Shown one piece after another: positions 37,648 through 47,451 of a DNA stretch of 64,000 nt. The stretch spans positions 26,647 to 90,646 of the forward strand of contig JAUMYO010000001.1 of assembly GCA_030528605.1 (NCBI GenBank), written 5' to 3'. The notes beneath the pieces are model-generated. The model made no database searches, had not been told where the DNA came from, and saw nothing but the letters and a program-made list of their open reading frames with translations. Position 1 is the stretch's first letter. Each line of letters opens with the position of its first letter. Position numbers and translations under genes: made by a program. The DNA is from Peptostreptococcaceae bacterium. Lineage in GTDB: Bacteria > Bacillota > Clostridia > Peptostreptococcales > Filifactoraceae.

Positions 37648-38499
37648 ATGCAAAAAATTGGAATACTTGTTGATACGACATGCGACCTGGATCTGGAGAT
37701 CCAACATCAAGATCCGAATATCAAGATCGTACCGCTTCAGATCATTTTTAATGATTCGCGGACATTTCGCGATAAATATGAGATCAGCTATAACGAAATG
37801 ATCGCTGCGCTGGATAAGTTTGAGGCAAAGACTTCCTTACCGACGATACAAGATACTGTCAATGCACTTGACATATTTGTCGAACAAGGTTATACTCATA
37901 TCTTCACGCTGGCTTTATCCGATTCGCTCAGCGGGACGCACGGAATGATCAAGACGGTCTCTGAAGATTATAGCGATCGATTGATCATCGAAAATATCGA
38001 CACGAGATCGGTCTCTATGGGGATCGGAGCTTTGGTAACGGATGCTTTGCAGATGATCAATGATGGAAAGAGCTTTGAAGAGATCTCGGCTTTTCTTAAT
38101 CGTAAAGTGAGGAACAGAGATGTTTTCTTTGCCGTTGAAACACTCAAGTATTTGATCCGAGGAGGAAGGATCGGCAAGCTTTCCGGAACGGTCGGCGAAG
38201 CACTTGACATCAAACCGATCATTATGTTGGATCGGGAAGGCAAGTTGGTCAGCAAAGATAAAGTCCGTGGAAGAAAAAAGTCGATCGCTCGTTTGGTAGA
38301 GCTTGTTGAAGAAGCTTCCGCCGGAAAAGAGATCGAAAGGGTCTTCGTTTTGCATGGAGCTCGAGAAGAGGAGGCACTGATCTTAAAAGAAAAGTTGGTA
38401 GAAAAAATTACCGCTCCGATCGAGTTGAACCATTTGGGCGCATTGGTCTCCGTTCATGTCGGACCGGGGCTGGTAGGAGCATTTGTTCTATACAAATAA
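37648..38499 (+). CDS. DegV-family fatty-acid-binding protein
   Basis: A 283-aa DegV (FakB-like) protein, which binds a fatty acid and presents it to the kinase FakA for phosphorylation before phospholipid synthesis. Motifs: GILVDTTCDLD at the start, ALSDSLSGTHG, NIDTRSVSMGIG, ETLKYLIRGGRIGK and the C-terminal HVGPGLVGAFV. No fakA is in the window. AGGGAGG precedes the ATG. It is probably co-transcribed with the UPF0182 gene. Confidence 0.92.
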   Translation: MQKIGILVDTTCDLDLEIQHQDPNIKIVPLQIIFNDSRTFRDKYEISYNEMIAALDKFEAKTSLPTIQDTVNALDIFVEQGYTHIFTLALSDSLSGTHGMIKTVSEDYSDRLIIENIDTRSVSMGIGALVTDALQMINDGKSFEEISAFLNRKVRNRDVFFAVETLKYLIRGGRIGKLSGTVGEALDIKPIIMLDREGKLVSKDKVRGRKKSIARLVELVEEASAGKEIERVFVLHGAREEEALILKEKLVEKITAPIELNHLGALVSVHVGPGLVGAFVLYK

Positions 38500-38534
38500 A
38501 CAAACGGATCCTTTGATTTGCAGAAAATGACATC

Positions 38535-38590
38535 CGAGGTAGGCATTAAAGTGTTTTCTTGGGGCCACTACAAAAACAAGAAAGGAATTT
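38535..38590 (+). promoter_or_regulatory. Candidate pseudoknot leader of queT
   Basis: AGTG/CACT stem whose loop TTTCTTG is complementary to CAAGAAA downstream, which overlaps the ribosome binding site AAAGGA. An A-rich linker (ACAAAAA) joins them, as in H-type pseudoknots. queT genes are often controlled by preQ1 riboswitches, but the preQ1 class consensus bases are not recognisable here. Confidence 0.35.
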
Positions 38591-38595
38591 TATTT

Positions 38596-39078
38596 ATGAA
38601 TAGAAAAATAGAAAAAGTATCGTATGATCCGGTGGTCAATGCACTGATCGCCGGATTGTATGCCGTGTTGACTGTAGCGATCGCGCCGATATCATACGGA
38701 GCGGTCCAATTCAGACTCTCTGAGATCATGACTTTGCTCGTACTGTACGACCCGACATTTGCGCCGGGGCTGATATTGGGCTGCTTTATCGCTAATATCT
38801 TCAGCCCTTTTGGGATGATCGATATGATCGTGGGAACTGTTGCGACTGCGATCGCAGTATTATCGATGACAAAGATCAAAAATACGTTTCTCGCATCGCT
38901 GATGCCGACCCTATCCAACGGCTTGATCATCGGAGTGCAGCTTTGGTATCTCTTGGGGTTACCTCTGTTTGAAACGATCCTTTATGTGGCATTTGGTGAA
39001 TTTGTCGTAGTGACTGTCATCGGTCTGCCCTTATACAAGATCATTACGCAAAGATTATCCATAAAAAATGAGGCATAA
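38596..39078 (+). CDS. queT: QueT-type queuosine precursor transporter (ECF S component)
   Basis: A 160-aa membrane protein with about five helices, the substrate-binding S component for a queuosine precursor. Typical segments: NALIAGLYAVLTVAIAPISY, GAVQFRLSEIMTLL and GLILGCFIANIFSPFG. It would use the EcfA1-EcfA2-EcfT core encoded at 1.5-4 kb. The frame extends up to 38518, but ATG 38596 is preceded by AAAGGA and starts where the family starts. It lies 96 bp after the degV gene, with the leader described above between them. Confidence 0.9.
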   Translation: MNRKIEKVSYDPVVNALIAGLYAVLTVAIAPISYGAVQFRLSEIMTLLVLYDPTFAPGLILGCFIANIFSPFGMIDMIVGTVATAIAVLSMTKIKNTFLASLMPTLSNGLIIGVQLWYLLGLPLFETILYVAFGEFVVVTVIGLPLYKIITQRLSIKNEA

Positions 39079-39194
39079 GAGAAACACGAAGTAAAAAGCA
39101 AATCAAAGGACTGTTGGGGGCTCATGCCCTCTTTTTATAGAATGGAGCGATCAGTGAAAGCGTTATATTATCTATCCGATAAGATCGCCACATA
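39079..39194. other. Intergenic, queT to repeat copy F
   Basis: A possible weak terminator (GGGGGCTCATGCCCTCTTTTT at about 39116-39136) follows queT. Nothing else supported. Confidence 0.4.
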
Positions 39195-39320
39195 ATACGG
39201 ATACCCGCTTGATCTCGTCTCCTCTATGAGTTGATATCCCTGAATATCTGCTGAGGTTATTTATCGATCGTATCCAATAAGGAATGAAAACATGGCTATG
39301 ATTTTTGTCGGTTTAAGTAT
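39195..39320 (-). repeat. Intergenic TIR element, copy F (degenerate)
   Basis: About 126 bp in reverse orientation. On the minus strand it begins ATACTTAAACCGACA and contains CATAG, GGATACGATCGAT and CTCATAGAGGAGACGAGATC, in the same order as the copies at 63723 and 58752, with many substitutions. Confidence 0.6.
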
Positions 39321-39387
39321 ATCTTTCGGTGGAACGATGAGGCGGAAGGGGTGCTGTTCCTTACAAACTATAAAAAATCGTTGTTAA

Positions 39388-39412
39388 ACGCCGGCTTTAA
39401 AGGATCCGGCGT
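39388..39412. repeat. Inverted repeat ACGCCGG/CCGGCGT
   Basis: Perfect 7-bp GC-rich stem with an 11-nt loop, not followed by a T run. Purpose unknown. Confidence 0.4.
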
Positions 39413-39493
39413 AACCTCCGATAGAGAAGATAAAAATGTTTTTATTTTTTATCCGAGCGGAATTTTTCAAGACGACCTGTCTGAAAAATCATC

Positions 39494-39522
39494 TTGCAAA
39501 CTAAGTTTTCCTGTGATATAAT
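39494..39522 (+). promoter_or_regulatory. Promoter of rpmE
   Basis: TTGCAA at 39494-39499, 17-bp spacer, TATAAT at 39517-39522. Confidence 0.85.
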
Positions 39523-39571
39523 GACTGAGTTAAGTTACGAATGATTTTAGAAAAGAAAGGGGTGAGATATA

Positions 39572-39769
39572 ATGAAACAAGGTATTCATCCAAAATATAC
39601 TGAAGAACAAGTACACTGTGCTTGTGGAAATACATTCGTTGCCGGCTCGACAAAAGGAGAGATCCGTGTAGAGACTTGCTCAAAATGTCATCCGTTCTAT
39701 ACCGGACAAAGCAAGAGTGTCGAGAAGGGCGGTCGGATCGAAAAATTCAACAAGAAGTTCAACAGATAG
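39572..39769 (+). CDS. rpmE: Large-subunit ribosomal protein bL31 (zinc form)
   Basis: A 65-aa ribosomal protein of the 50S central protuberance. It opens [22 protein letters not shown] and keeps the four zinc cysteines (CAC and CSKC), so it is the zinc-containing form that can be exchanged under zinc limitation. Conserved HPFYTGQ follows. Monocistronic between its own promoter and a strong terminator. AAAGGGGTGAG precedes the ATG. Confidence 0.97.
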   Translation: MKQGIHPKYTEEQVHCACGNTFVAGSTKGEIRVETCSKCHPFYTGQSKSVEKGGRIEKFNKKFNR

Positions 39770-39774
39770 TTGGG

Positions 39775-39801
39775 GAACACAGAACTCTGTGTTCTTTTTT
39801 T
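39775..39801 (+). terminator. Terminator after rpmE
   Basis: Perfect 9-bp stem GAACACAGA/TCTGTGTTC, then T7. Confidence 0.92.
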
Positions 39802-39904
39802 ATGCAGAGATCGATCTTTGTAGCGGGCAAATGCCTTCAGATATTCATACTTATGATCTTTTTTTCGCGATCCATAGTAAAATGTAGGAATTTATTTTCA
39901 TTTC

Positions 39905-39913
39905 TGGTATAAT
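39905..39913 (+). promoter_or_regulatory. Extended -10 promoter before tdk
   Basis: TGGTATAAT, about 30 bp before the tdk start; -35 weak. Likely start of the long downstream operon. Confidence 0.55.
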
Positions 39914-39943
39914 ATATTGGAACATTTTTATATGGAGGGGTTT

Positions 39944-40516
39944 ATGTACAGACCGACAGGGCATGGATATATTGAATTGGTGGTAGGACCGATGTATTCG
40001 GGAAAGAGTGAGGAATTGATCCGACGGCTGAAAAGAGCAAAGATCGCTAAACAGGAGGTGTTGGTATTCAAACCGTCGATCGATGATCGATACTCCATGG
40101 AGGATGTGATAAGCCACAGCGGTATCAAGATCCAAGCCGTTGCGATCTGTGATCTGGCAGATGTGTGGGATCATATCACACCGCAGACTCAAGTGGTGGG
40201 ATTTGACGAAGTACAGTTTTTTGAAACGAATATCGTTAAGGTCGTGATAGAACTTGCAGACCGGGGGATCCGCGTGATCTGCGCCGGACTCGATATGGAC
40301 TTCAAAGCAGAGCCTTTCGGGGTGATCCCGGAACTGATGGCAAGAGCGGAGTTTGTGGACAAATTGCAGGCGGTATGTGTTATTTGCGGGCAGCCGGCAA
40401 CGAGAACGCAGCGAATTATCGACGGCAAGCCTGCAAAATATGATGACCCGGTAATTATGGTCGGTGCAACGGAGAGCTATGAAGCGAGATGCCGAGGGCA
40501 CCATGAGATCGGATAG
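39944..40516 (+). CDS. tdk: Thymidine kinase, type II
   Basis: A 190-aa cytoplasmic enzyme that phosphorylates thymidine with ATP (nucleoside salvage). The P-loop is [11 protein letters not shown] at about residues 15-25, followed by [10 protein letters not shown] and [13 protein letters not shown]. The zinc-binding lasso uses CVIC and C-R-G-H near the C terminus. ATG 39944 follows GGAGGGG; the in-frame TTG at 39917 lacks support. First gene of a long series of closely spaced plus-strand genes. Confidence 0.95.
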   Translation: MYRPTGHGYIELVVGPMYSGKSEELIRRLKRAKIAKQEVLVFKPSIDDRYSMEDVISHSGIKIQAVAICDLADVWDHITPQTQVVGFDEVQFFETNIVKVVIELADRGIRVICAGLDMDFKAEPFGVIPELMARAEFVDKLQAVCVICGQPATRTQRIIDGKPAKYDDPVIMVGATESYEARCRGHHEIG

Positions 40517-40523
40517 GAGTGTC

Positions 40524-41555
40524 ATGGAATACAAAAGATTTGAAACAGCCGGAGGACAGGCGCTGATCGAGGGTGTGATGATGAAATGCGGGACATCCAA
40601 AGCAGTTGGGGTCCGAAGATCGAATGGAGAGATCGAGGTGAAGCGCGAAAAGGGTCGAAGTGCTTCGACTCAACATGGGCTACGAAAGATCCCCTTTTTG
40701 CGAGGGATGTTCGTACTTGTAGACTCGATGATCGAGGGAGGAAGGGACCTCACTTATTCTGCAAATGTCTATGCGCAAGACATTGAAGAAGAGAAGGGAA
40801 AGATCGAGATCTGGCTTGAGAAGGTTTTTGGAGACAAGGCGGAAAAAGTTGTCAGTACACTGGGTTTTTTGACATCGATCACGATCGCGATCCTACTCTT
40901 TATCGTCTTGCCGACTTTTTTTGCAAAAGGAGATGCGGCAGAGCGTACGGCGTGGGTGTCGCTTAAAGAAGGAGCGATCAAATTGGCGATCTTTGTCGGA
41001 TATCTTTTGATCATGTCTCAAATGAAGGATATCAGGCGCGTGTTCCAATATCATGGTGCGGAGCATAAGAGTATTTTTGCCTATGAACAGGGGAAAGAGC
41101 TGTCTGTGGAGAATGTGCGCTCGATGCCGAGGATCCATCCTCGATGCGGGACCAATTTTATGTTTATCGTTATTATGATCGGTATTTTGATCTTTACTTT
41201 TGTGAACGTAAGGAATGTTTGGTTGAGATCGATCATCAAATTGCTGGCATTTCCGATCGTTTCAGGGATCTCTTATGAAGTGATAAGGATCGCCGGGAAA
41301 TATCAAAATATCTTTACTCGAGCGATGGTTTATCCGGGGCTTATGATGCAATATATCACAACAAAAGAGCCGGATGACGATCAGATCGAGGTGGCGATCG
41401 CATCGTTAAGAGCGGTATTGGAAGATGAAGGAATAATCGATAAGAAGATGAGAGCGTCTGAGCCGGAGCCGGAGTCATCCGGATCGGGTGAGGCGATCGA
41501 AGAAGGTGCAAGATCAGGTCGGGGAGAAAGCTTTGATAGGGTGGCAAATGAGTGA
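40524..41555 (+). CDS. DUF1385 family membrane protein
   Basis: A 343-aa protein of the DUF1385/COG3872 family, of unknown function. It opens with the family signature GGQALIEGVMMKCG and has two or three membrane helices (about residues 112-135, 148-165 and 210-240). The conserved FQYHGAEHKSIFAYEQG and HPRCGTNF segments hold His and Cys residues that could bind metal. ATG 40524 follows AGGAG; the frame also extends upstream into tdk. It overlaps prmC by 8 bp. The tdk-DUF1385-prmC-prfA order is common in Clostridia. Confidence 0.9.
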   Translation: MEYKRFETAGGQALIEGVMMKCGTSKAVGVRRSNGEIEVKREKGRSASTQHGLRKIPFLRGMFVLVDSMIEGGRDLTYSANVYAQDIEEEKGKIEIWLEKVFGDKAEKVVSTLGFLTSITIAILLFIVLPTFFAKGDAAERTAWVSLKEGAIKLAIFVGYLLIMSQMKDIRRVFQYHGAEHKSIFAYEQGKELSVENVRSMPRIHPRCGTNFMFIVIMIGILIFTFVNVRNVWLRSIIKLLAFPIVSGISYEVIRIAGKYQNIFTRAMVYPGLMMQYITTKEPDDDQIEVAIASLRAVLEDEGIIDKKMRASEPEPESSGSGEAIEEGARSGRGESFDRVANE

Positions 41556-42465
41556 AAAGAAAGAACAAATTACGATAAAGAAACTTCGAGAGATCGGTCG
41601 GACCGCTTTATCCGAGCGGACGGACTATAATGTGGCCGCTCTTGAGACCGATCTTTTGCTTAGCAAAGCGATCGGAGAAGAAAGACTTTTTTTGGAGCTT
41701 AACCCTTATCGAGAGGTATTAAGGCAGAGAGCGGATCGCTTTTTACAGTTGATCGAGCGCAGAAAACAGGGGTGCCCGGTCGCGTACCTTTTGGGGTATA
41801 AGGAATTTATGGGTTATGATTTTTGGGTAGATGAAAAAGTGTTGATCCCGAGGGATGATACAGAGGTGTTGATCGAGCTTACGAGCGATGCGATCAGGGG
41901 GCAGGGTCTTTCGGTTACGGCAGGCTTTGAAGTCGGCGTAGGGACCGGGGTGGTAAGCTTAACGCTTCTTTCTCGTTTTCGTCGATTAACGATGATGGGT
42001 GCAGATATCAATGATGCAGCGATCGAGATCTCGCAAAAAAACGCGCTTTATTTGGATAATCAGCTTTTTGATGACGGTCTTGACATTGAGATCACAGAGC
42101 GTTATGAAGCCAGAGCATCCGATCTGTTCTCAGGATTTGATATTTCGATCGGGGCTCTTGATTTCATTGTATCCAATCCTCCATACATTGCATCCGAAGT
42201 GATCGAAACATTGGATATCGATGTAAAAGATTTTGAACCCAGAAACGCTTTAGACGGTGGGAGAGACGGGATGGATCTCTATCGAAGGATCCTATCGGAG
42301 GGGCTGCCTCTTCTTCGGGAAGGCGGATTCGTCGTGTTTGAGATCGGATACGATCAGGGAGATGCGATGTATGAGATGCTGTCGGATCTGGGGATGAGAA
42401 ATATCCGTATAAGCAAAGATCTTGCCGGAAACGATCGAGCGATCTTAGGTTATAAACAGGGATAG
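41548..42465 (+). CDS. prmC: Peptide chain release factor glutamine methyltransferase
   Basis: A 305-aa SAM-dependent enzyme that methylates the GGQ glutamine of release factors. The N-terminal helical domain (residues 10-90) binds the factor. The Rossmann domain has a motif I region [15 protein letters not shown] and the catalytic NPPY in [11 protein letters not shown] near residue 210. The usual E-x-G-x-G-x-G motif I is slightly altered (GVGTG). It overlaps the DUF1385 stop and lies 17 bp before prfA, the gene for its substrate. Confidence 0.94.
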   Translation: MSEKKEQITIKKLREIGRTALSERTDYNVAALETDLLLSKAIGEERLFLELNPYREVLRQRADRFLQLIERRKQGCPVAYLLGYKEFMGYDFWVDEKVLIPRDDTEVLIELTSDAIRGQGLSVTAGFEVGVGTGVVSLTLLSRFRRLTMMGADINDAAIEISQKNALYLDNQLFDDGLDIEITERYEARASDLFSGFDISIGALDFIVSNPPYIASEVIETLDIDVKDFEPRNALDGGRDGMDLYRRILSEGLPLLREGGFVVFEIGYDQGDAMYEMLSDLGMRNIRISKDLAGNDRAILGYKQG

Positions 42466-42482
42466 ATAGAAATGGAGATGTT

Positions 42483-43547
42483 ATGTTTGATAAATTAGGT
42501 GTACTTGAGGAAAAGTACGATGAGCTGAATATGAAGGTGGCGGATCCCGAGATCATAGCGGACCGATCCAATTGGCAAAAGCTGATGAAAGAGGCCTCGG
42601 ATCTGCAACCGATCGTAGAAAAATATCGTGAATATAAAGCAACGAAGGCCGACATCGAAGGGGCTAAAGAAATTTTGGAGACTTCAAATGACGAAGAGTT
42701 TCGAGAGTTGGCAAAGATGGAGCTCTCTGAAAAAGAAGATGCGATGGAAAAGATCCGGGAAGAACTCAAGATCCTGATGCTTCCGAAAGATCCGAATGAT
42801 GATAAAAACGTTATCGTTGAGATCCGAGGCGGAGCAGGTGGAGATGAGGCGGCTCTTTTTGCCGGTGTATTGTTCCGAATGTACTCGATGTATGCTTCGG
42901 CAAGAAATTGGAAGGTCGAAGTAATGTCATCGAATGAGACCGGTATAGGAGGATACAAGGAGATCGTCTTTATGATCACCGGAAGAGGAGCTTACTCAAG
43001 ACTCAAATTTGAATCCGGAGTCCATCGCGTCCAGCGGGTGCCGGAAACCGAGTCCGGCGGGAGGATCCATACATCCACTTCAACGGTCGCGGTACTTCCG
43101 GAAGTCGAGGATGTGGATGTTGAACTGAATCTGAACGATGTGCGGGTGGATGTGTTTCGATCTTCCGGTAACGGAGGACAGTCGGTCAATACTACGGACT
43201 CTGCGGTGCGTTTGACACATATGCCGACAGGGATCGTTATTTCGATGCAGGATGAGAAATCGCAGTTAAAAAATAAAGAGAAAGCATTTAAGATCTTGCG
43301 TGCGAAGCTGTATGATATGGAGCTTGAAAAAGCACAGAAGGCTGTTGCGGCGGAACGAAAGAGCCAGGTCGGAACGGGAGATCGTTCCGAGCGTATCCGT
43401 ACCTACAATTATCCGCAAGGCAGAGTGAGCGATCATAGGATCAACATGACTTTATATAAGTTGGATCAGTTTGTGAACGGGGATATGGACGAAATGATCG
43501 ACGCGCTGATCACCACCGATCAGACCGAGAAGATGCAGGCGGAGTAA
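42483..43547 (+). CDS. prfA: Peptide chain release factor 1
   Basis: A 354-aa release factor that reads UAA and UAG. The P-x-T codon-recognition tripeptide is present as PET in QRVPETES, and the catalytic GGQ in [12 protein letters not shown] near residue 232. The length and the C-terminal [18 protein letters not shown] are normal. GAGATGTT precedes the ATG. It follows its methyltransferase prmC and is 1 bp from tsaC. Confidence 0.97.
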   Translation: MFDKLGVLEEKYDELNMKVADPEIIADRSNWQKLMKEASDLQPIVEKYREYKATKADIEGAKEILETSNDEEFRELAKMELSEKEDAMEKIREELKILMLPKDPNDDKNVIVEIRGGAGGDEAALFAGVLFRMYSMYASARNWKVEVMSSNETGIGGYKEIVFMITGRGAYSRLKFESGVHRVQRVPETESGGRIHTSTSTVAVLPEVEDVDVELNLNDVRVDVFRSSGNGGQSVNTTDSAVRLTHMPTGIVISMQDEKSQLKNKEKAFKILRAKLYDMELEKAQKAVAAERKSQVGTGDRSERIRTYNYPQGRVSDHRINMTLYKLDQFVNGDMDEMIDALITTDQTEKMQAE

Positions 43548-43548
43548 A

Positions 43549-44673
43549 ATGAAGATGGGAAAGGCGATCGTAAGCAGCATCCGTGAAAAGGATGTTGAAA
43601 ATGCTGATGATATATTGCATACCGCAGGAAACATCATCCGAAACGGCGGGACGGTGGTTTTCCCTACCGAGACGGTATATGGACTTGGGGCAAACGCTTT
43701 GGACCCTAAAGCTTCAAAGAAGATATTCAAGGCAAAAGGGCGGCCTTTGGACAATCCGCTGATCGTTCACATCAGCAATGAGAGAATGTTGTATGATATC
43801 GTTCGGGATGTATCGGAGGATGCAAAGCTGTTGATGCAAAAATATTGGCCGGGACCTCTGACTTTGATCTTTTATAAGACAGATCTTGTTCCGGGAGAGA
43901 CTACAGGCGGTCTTGAAACGGTTGCTGTAAGAATGCCAAGCAACAAGATCGCAAATCGCTTGATCGAAGAAGCGGGGGTCCCGATCGCGGCACCTTCAGC
44001 CAATATCTCGGGACGGCCTTCGATCACCAAAGGGCGTCATGCGGTAGAAGAATTGGCAGAGCGGGTCGATATGATCATACTGAGCGAAGACTCGGAGATC
44101 GGGATCGAATCCACAGTCGTCGATATGACGACAAGGCTTCCGATCGTACTTAGACCCGGCAAGATCGGTCAAACGGATATACTGCATACGATCTCAAAAG
44201 ATGAAGCGGATCTTTTGCAAAAACTGAAGGAGTTTGAAGAACTGACGGACAGCAAAGTGGCGGATCGGGCATCTCCGAAGTCGCCGGGGATGAAGTATCG
44301 TCACTACAGCCCGAACGCACATGTTTTTTTGATGCAAAAAGAAGATATCTTGAAATGTCTTGAGTTGAGAAAACAAAAGAACGAAGAGACAGGGGAGATC
44401 ATCGGTTCTTTGCAGCTTGCTTTGAACAGCTTGGATGATAACAAGATCAAAGTGTTTACAACGGATGAGAATCGTTTATGCTACGGCAGTTTTGGAGTTT
44501 CACTTGGAAAAGATGGAGAACAGATCGGTAAAAATCTGTTCAGCTTTTTAAGAGAGATGGATGAACTGGGCGTTGAGATCATTTTTTGTGAGGAGTTTGG
44601 ATCTGAAGAGCCATCAGAGTTTTTATCGGCAGTGATGAACCGTATTCGTAAAGCGGCAGAAAATATAGATTAA
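43549..44673 (+). CDS. tsaC: Threonylcarbamoyl-AMP synthase with Sua5 domain
   Basis: A 374-aa enzyme that makes threonylcarbamoyl-AMP from threonine, bicarbonate and ATP for the t6A modification of ANN-decoding tRNAs. The YrdC fold (residues 15-215) shows VVFPTETVYGLGANAL, the basic KAKGRPLDNPL and APSANISGRPS. The C-terminal extension (270-370), reached through the linker SPKSPGMKYRHYSPNAHV, makes it the long Sua5 type rather than short TsaC. It starts right after prfA. Confidence 0.94.
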   Translation: MKMGKAIVSSIREKDVENADDILHTAGNIIRNGGTVVFPTETVYGLGANALDPKASKKIFKAKGRPLDNPLIVHISNERMLYDIVRDVSEDAKLLMQKYWPGPLTLIFYKTDLVPGETTGGLETVAVRMPSNKIANRLIEEAGVPIAAPSANISGRPSITKGRHAVEELAERVDMIILSEDSEIGIESTVVDMTTRLPIVLRPGKIGQTDILHTISKDEADLLQKLKEFEELTDSKVADRASPKSPGMKYRHYSPNAHVFLMQKEDILKCLELRKQKNEETGEIIGSLQLALNSLDDNKIKVFTTDENRLCYGSFGVSLGKDGEQIGKNLFSFLREMDELGVEIIFCEEFGSEEPSEFLSAVMNRIRKAAENID

Positions 44674-44683
44674 CGGAGGGACT

Positions 44684-45124
44684 ATGAAGATAGGATTAAG
44701 TGCAGATCATGGTGGGATCAACCTAAAGGATAGGATCAAAAGACATTTGGAGGCAAGAGGTCTCAAAGTCGTTGACTACGGTACAGATTCGACCGATCCG
44801 GTGGATTATCCGGATTATGGAAAGTTACTGGCAGAGAAGATACTGCTTGGAGAAGTAGAGTGTGGGATCGCTATCTGTGGGACCGGGATCGGGATCTCGA
44901 TCGCAGCAAACAAAGTGAAAGGGATCCGATGTGCAAATGTGTCGGACACTTTTTCGGCAAAGATGGCAAAACGACACAATGACTGCCAAATGATCTCGAT
45001 CGGCGAGAGGACGGTTGGTCCGGGACTGGCAATGGAGATCGTCGATGCCTTTTTGGACGCGGACTTCGAGCAGGGTCGTCACGCGATCCGTGTGGATAAA
45101 ATAATGCAAATTGAAAAGGAGTAA
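44684..45124 (+). CDS. rpiB: Ribose 5-phosphate isomerase B
   Basis: A 146-aa isomerase linking ribose 5-phosphate and ribulose 5-phosphate. It has [21 protein letters not shown] at the start and the [13 protein letters not shown] active-site loop with the catalytic cysteine. A related allose/galactose isomerase (LacAB) role is less likely, because the gene is single and lies in a housekeeping setting. ACGGAGGG precedes the ATG, and upp follows after 5 bp, a pairing seen widely in Firmicutes. Confidence 0.94.
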   Translation: MKIGLSADHGGINLKDRIKRHLEARGLKVVDYGTDSTDPVDYPDYGKLLAEKILLGEVECGIAICGTGIGISIAANKVKGIRCANVSDTFSAKMAKRHNDCQMISIGERTVGPGLAMEIVDAFLDADFEQGRHAIRVDKIMQIEKE

Positions 45125-45129
45125 ATTCA

Positions 45130-45759
45130 ATGTCAAAGCTAGTAATTTATGATCATCCGTTGATCCAGCACAAGCTGTCTATGATGCGAGATGTCAACAC
45201 GGGGTCTATGACCTTCCGCGGATTGGTGAAAGAGGTCGGTATGCTGATGGTGTATGAAATGACCAGACATCTTCCGTTGGAAGAGGTGGAGATCACCACA
45301 CCGATCACAACGATGAGGGCGAAGATGCTCTCCGGGAAGAAATTGGCTGTCGTTCCGATCTTGCGTGCCGGATTGGGGATGGTCGATGGGGTCTTGGAGT
45401 TGATCCCGGCAGCAAAAGTTGGACATATCGGTATGTATCGAGATCCGGAAACGCACAAGCCGGTAGAGTATTTCAGCAAGCTTCCTCAGGACCTTCCGGA
45501 GAGAGAGATCTTTGTCGTTGATCCGATGCTTGCCACGGGAGGATCGGCAGCGGCGGCAATCGATCTTCTGAAAGATCGCGGAGCACAATATATCAGACTC
45601 GTCTGTTTGGTAGGGTGTCCGGAGGGAGTCGCGTATATGCAGGAAAAACATCCGGATGTCGACATATACTTAGCGGCACTGGATGAAAAGTTGAATGAGC
45701 ATCGTTACATCGTGCCGGGGCTTGGAGATGCAGGAGATCGTATATTCGGCACGAAATAA
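45130..45759 (+). CDS. upp: Uracil phosphoribosyltransferase
   Basis: A 209-aa salvage enzyme making UMP from uracil and PRPP. It has [17 protein letters not shown] at the start, [19 protein letters not shown] in the middle and the PRPP loop [15 protein letters not shown]. The C-terminal [14 protein letters not shown] is the usual end. AAAGGAG precedes the ATG. Its place next to tdk and rpiB makes a small nucleotide-salvage group within the operon. Confidence 0.97.
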   Translation: MSKLVIYDHPLIQHKLSMMRDVNTGSMTFRGLVKEVGMLMVYEMTRHLPLEEVEITTPITTMRAKMLSGKKLAVVPILRAGLGMVDGVLELIPAAKVGHIGMYRDPETHKPVEYFSKLPQDLPEREIFVVDPMLATGGSAAAAIDLLKDRGAQYIRLVCLVGCPEGVAYMQEKHPDVDIYLAALDEKLNEHRYIVPGLGDAGDRIFGTK

Positions 45760-45775
45760 TTGAAAGGAATTTCGT

Positions 45776-47026
45776 TTGAAAAAAAGAAAACTGATTTTTT
45801 ATTATATCTGGTTGATCACCTTTTTTTCTTTTTTTGTGATCAGTGGATTCTTTTTGCAGCCACCGGGCGAACTTGCGACAGGACTGTATGCTATCATTCG
45901 AGATTCCTCTGTTTTGTTGACGGATTATCTGGCGATCGGAGGGATCGGAGCATCTTTTGTAAATGCAGGTCTGCTGGGACTTGTATGCGTTGCGATCCTA
46001 CTACTATTGGATATGAAGCCGAATGGTTCTATCATCCTGTCTTTGTTTTTGGTTTTCGGATTCGGTTTTTTTGGAAAAAATTTGTTGAATGTTTGGCCGG
46101 TCATAGGGGGCGTATATCTATACTCAAGAAAAAAGAAGCATCCTTTTCGTAATTACATCATCATAGCGTTTATGAGTACAAGTCTGGCTCCGGCGGTCAA
46201 TCAAATTTTTCTGCTCGTTACCGATGCCGTCCTGATGAGCTTTTTGCTTTCGACCTTGGGCGGAATATTGTTGGGCTTTTTGATGCCGTCGCTTGTTTCG
46301 CACTGTTTGAAGATGCACGAAGGCTTTATGCTTGCGAATGCAGGATTTGCAAGCGGATTTATTGCGATATCCTTTGTTGCGCTCTTCAAATCATTCGGAT
46401 TTGATATGACGACAAAAAATGTGTGGTCCAGTGAATACACCGTGCAACTGGCTGTGATCCTTTTCATCGTCTTTGGAGCAATGGTGTTTACCGGAGCGAT
46501 CTTGAACAAAGAACCTATAAGCACATTGGGAGAACTGATGCAAGAGAGCGGACGGATCGTAACGGACTTTTTCATTTTGTACGGCAACTTTATCCCTTTG
46601 ATCAATATGGGATTGGTCGGTATCTTCTATACGATACTCACCTTGCTGTTGACGGGTCAGATCAACGGTCCTTTCGTTGCGGGTATCTTCACCGTTGTCG
46701 GTTTTGCAGGATTCGGATTGAATCTTCGTAATGTGATCCCGGTCACGGTAGGATCCTATTTGGCGGCAAAGCTGAATATCATCTCCTATGATGTCAACAA
46801 TTTGATGCTGATCATATTGTTTGGGACCTCCTTGGCTCCGTTTAGCGGATACTTTGGGATCATTTGGGGGATCATTGCGGGATTCGTTCACCTTTGTCTG
46901 ACGCTCAATGTCGGTGTGATCAATGCAGGGATCAACCTTTACAACAATGGATTTGTTGCAGGATTAGTTGTTATACTCTTGTTGCCGATCGCTTCTTCAT
47001 TGAGAGAAGAGTCGGATGGGAACTGA
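45776..47026 (+). CDS. DUF1576 family membrane protein
   Basis: A 416-aa very hydrophobic protein with about ten membrane helices in two similar halves: the segment GGIGASFVNAGLLGL recurs as FIPLINMGLVGIF and GVINAGINLYNNGFVAGL, and FGFFGKNLLNVWPVIGGVYL as GFGLNLRNVIPVTVGSYLAAK. The internal duplication and paired re-entrant-like glycine/asparagine segments suggest a transporter, but the family has no assigned substrate. TTG start at 45776 with AAAGGA 8 bases before; no ATG fits. Confidence 0.85.
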   Translation: MKKRKLIFYYIWLITFFSFFVISGFFLQPPGELATGLYAIIRDSSVLLTDYLAIGGIGASFVNAGLLGLVCVAILLLLDMKPNGSIILSLFLVFGFGFFGKNLLNVWPVIGGVYLYSRKKKHPFRNYIIIAFMSTSLAPAVNQIFLLVTDAVLMSFLLSTLGGILLGFLMPSLVSHCLKMHEGFMLANAGFASGFIAISFVALFKSFGFDMTTKNVWSSEYTVQLAVILFIVFGAMVFTGAILNKEPISTLGELMQESGRIVTDFFILYGNFIPLINMGLVGIFYTILTLLLTGQINGPFVAGIFTVVGFAGFGLNLRNVIPVTVGSYLAAKLNIISYDVNNLMLIILFGTSLAPFSGYFGIIWGIIAGFVHLCLTLNVGVINAGINLYNNGFVAGLVVILLLPIASSLREESDGN

Positions 47027-47064
47027 GTTTTTTGAATAAATGTCAGATTAGTATGGAGAAGAAA

Positions 47065-47421
47065 ATGTATATTGATCACCGATTGATAAAAATTATTGAT
47101 GAAATGTTGGTTTTCCTATATTCCTACACATCCAGAAATATTAAAATGGAGATACAGAAGGAGAAGGAGTACTCCGAGATCACTTTTACAGCTAAATTAG
47201 GAGCTTCGATCGATCCAAAAAAATTACGTAAGATCGAAAAATATCTTTCGGCTCCCCGACAACATGAGATGGAGGAATATTATTGGGGGCTTACCGGCAA
47301 TGATACCACGCCAAGTTCCGAACTGGCTCTTGTCGGTATGATGATCGATGAGCATGATATGATATATAACGAAGCGGAGCTTACACTTTTCTTAAGGCTG
47401 AGACGATATCGACAGCCGTGA
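47065..47421 (+). CDS. Small soluble protein of unknown function
   Basis: A 118-aa protein that I do not recognise. The pattern YIDHRLIKIIDEMLVFLYSYT, a charged strand (EITFTAKL) and SSELALVGMMIDEHD vaguely recalls a HATPase-type fold, as in small anti-sigma-like proteins, but no N or G box is present. ATG 47065 with GGAGAAG just upstream is preferred to ATG 47053, which has no ribosome binding site; the frame is also open upstream inside the DUF1576 gene. It sits between DUF1576 and acpS. Confidence 0.6.
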   Translation: MYIDHRLIKIIDEMLVFLYSYTSRNIKMEIQKEKEYSEITFTAKLGASIDPKKLRKIEKYLSAPRQHEMEEYYWGLTGNDTTPSSELALVGMMIDEHDMIYNEAELTLFLRLRRYRQP

Positions 47422-47451
47422 TTGAATATATTGATCGGTAAAGGGGTAGTA

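Noticed and set aside
39388..39412. GC-rich inverted repeat as queT or rpmE terminator
   Set aside because: No T run after the stem, and it is more than 300 bp from the end of queT.
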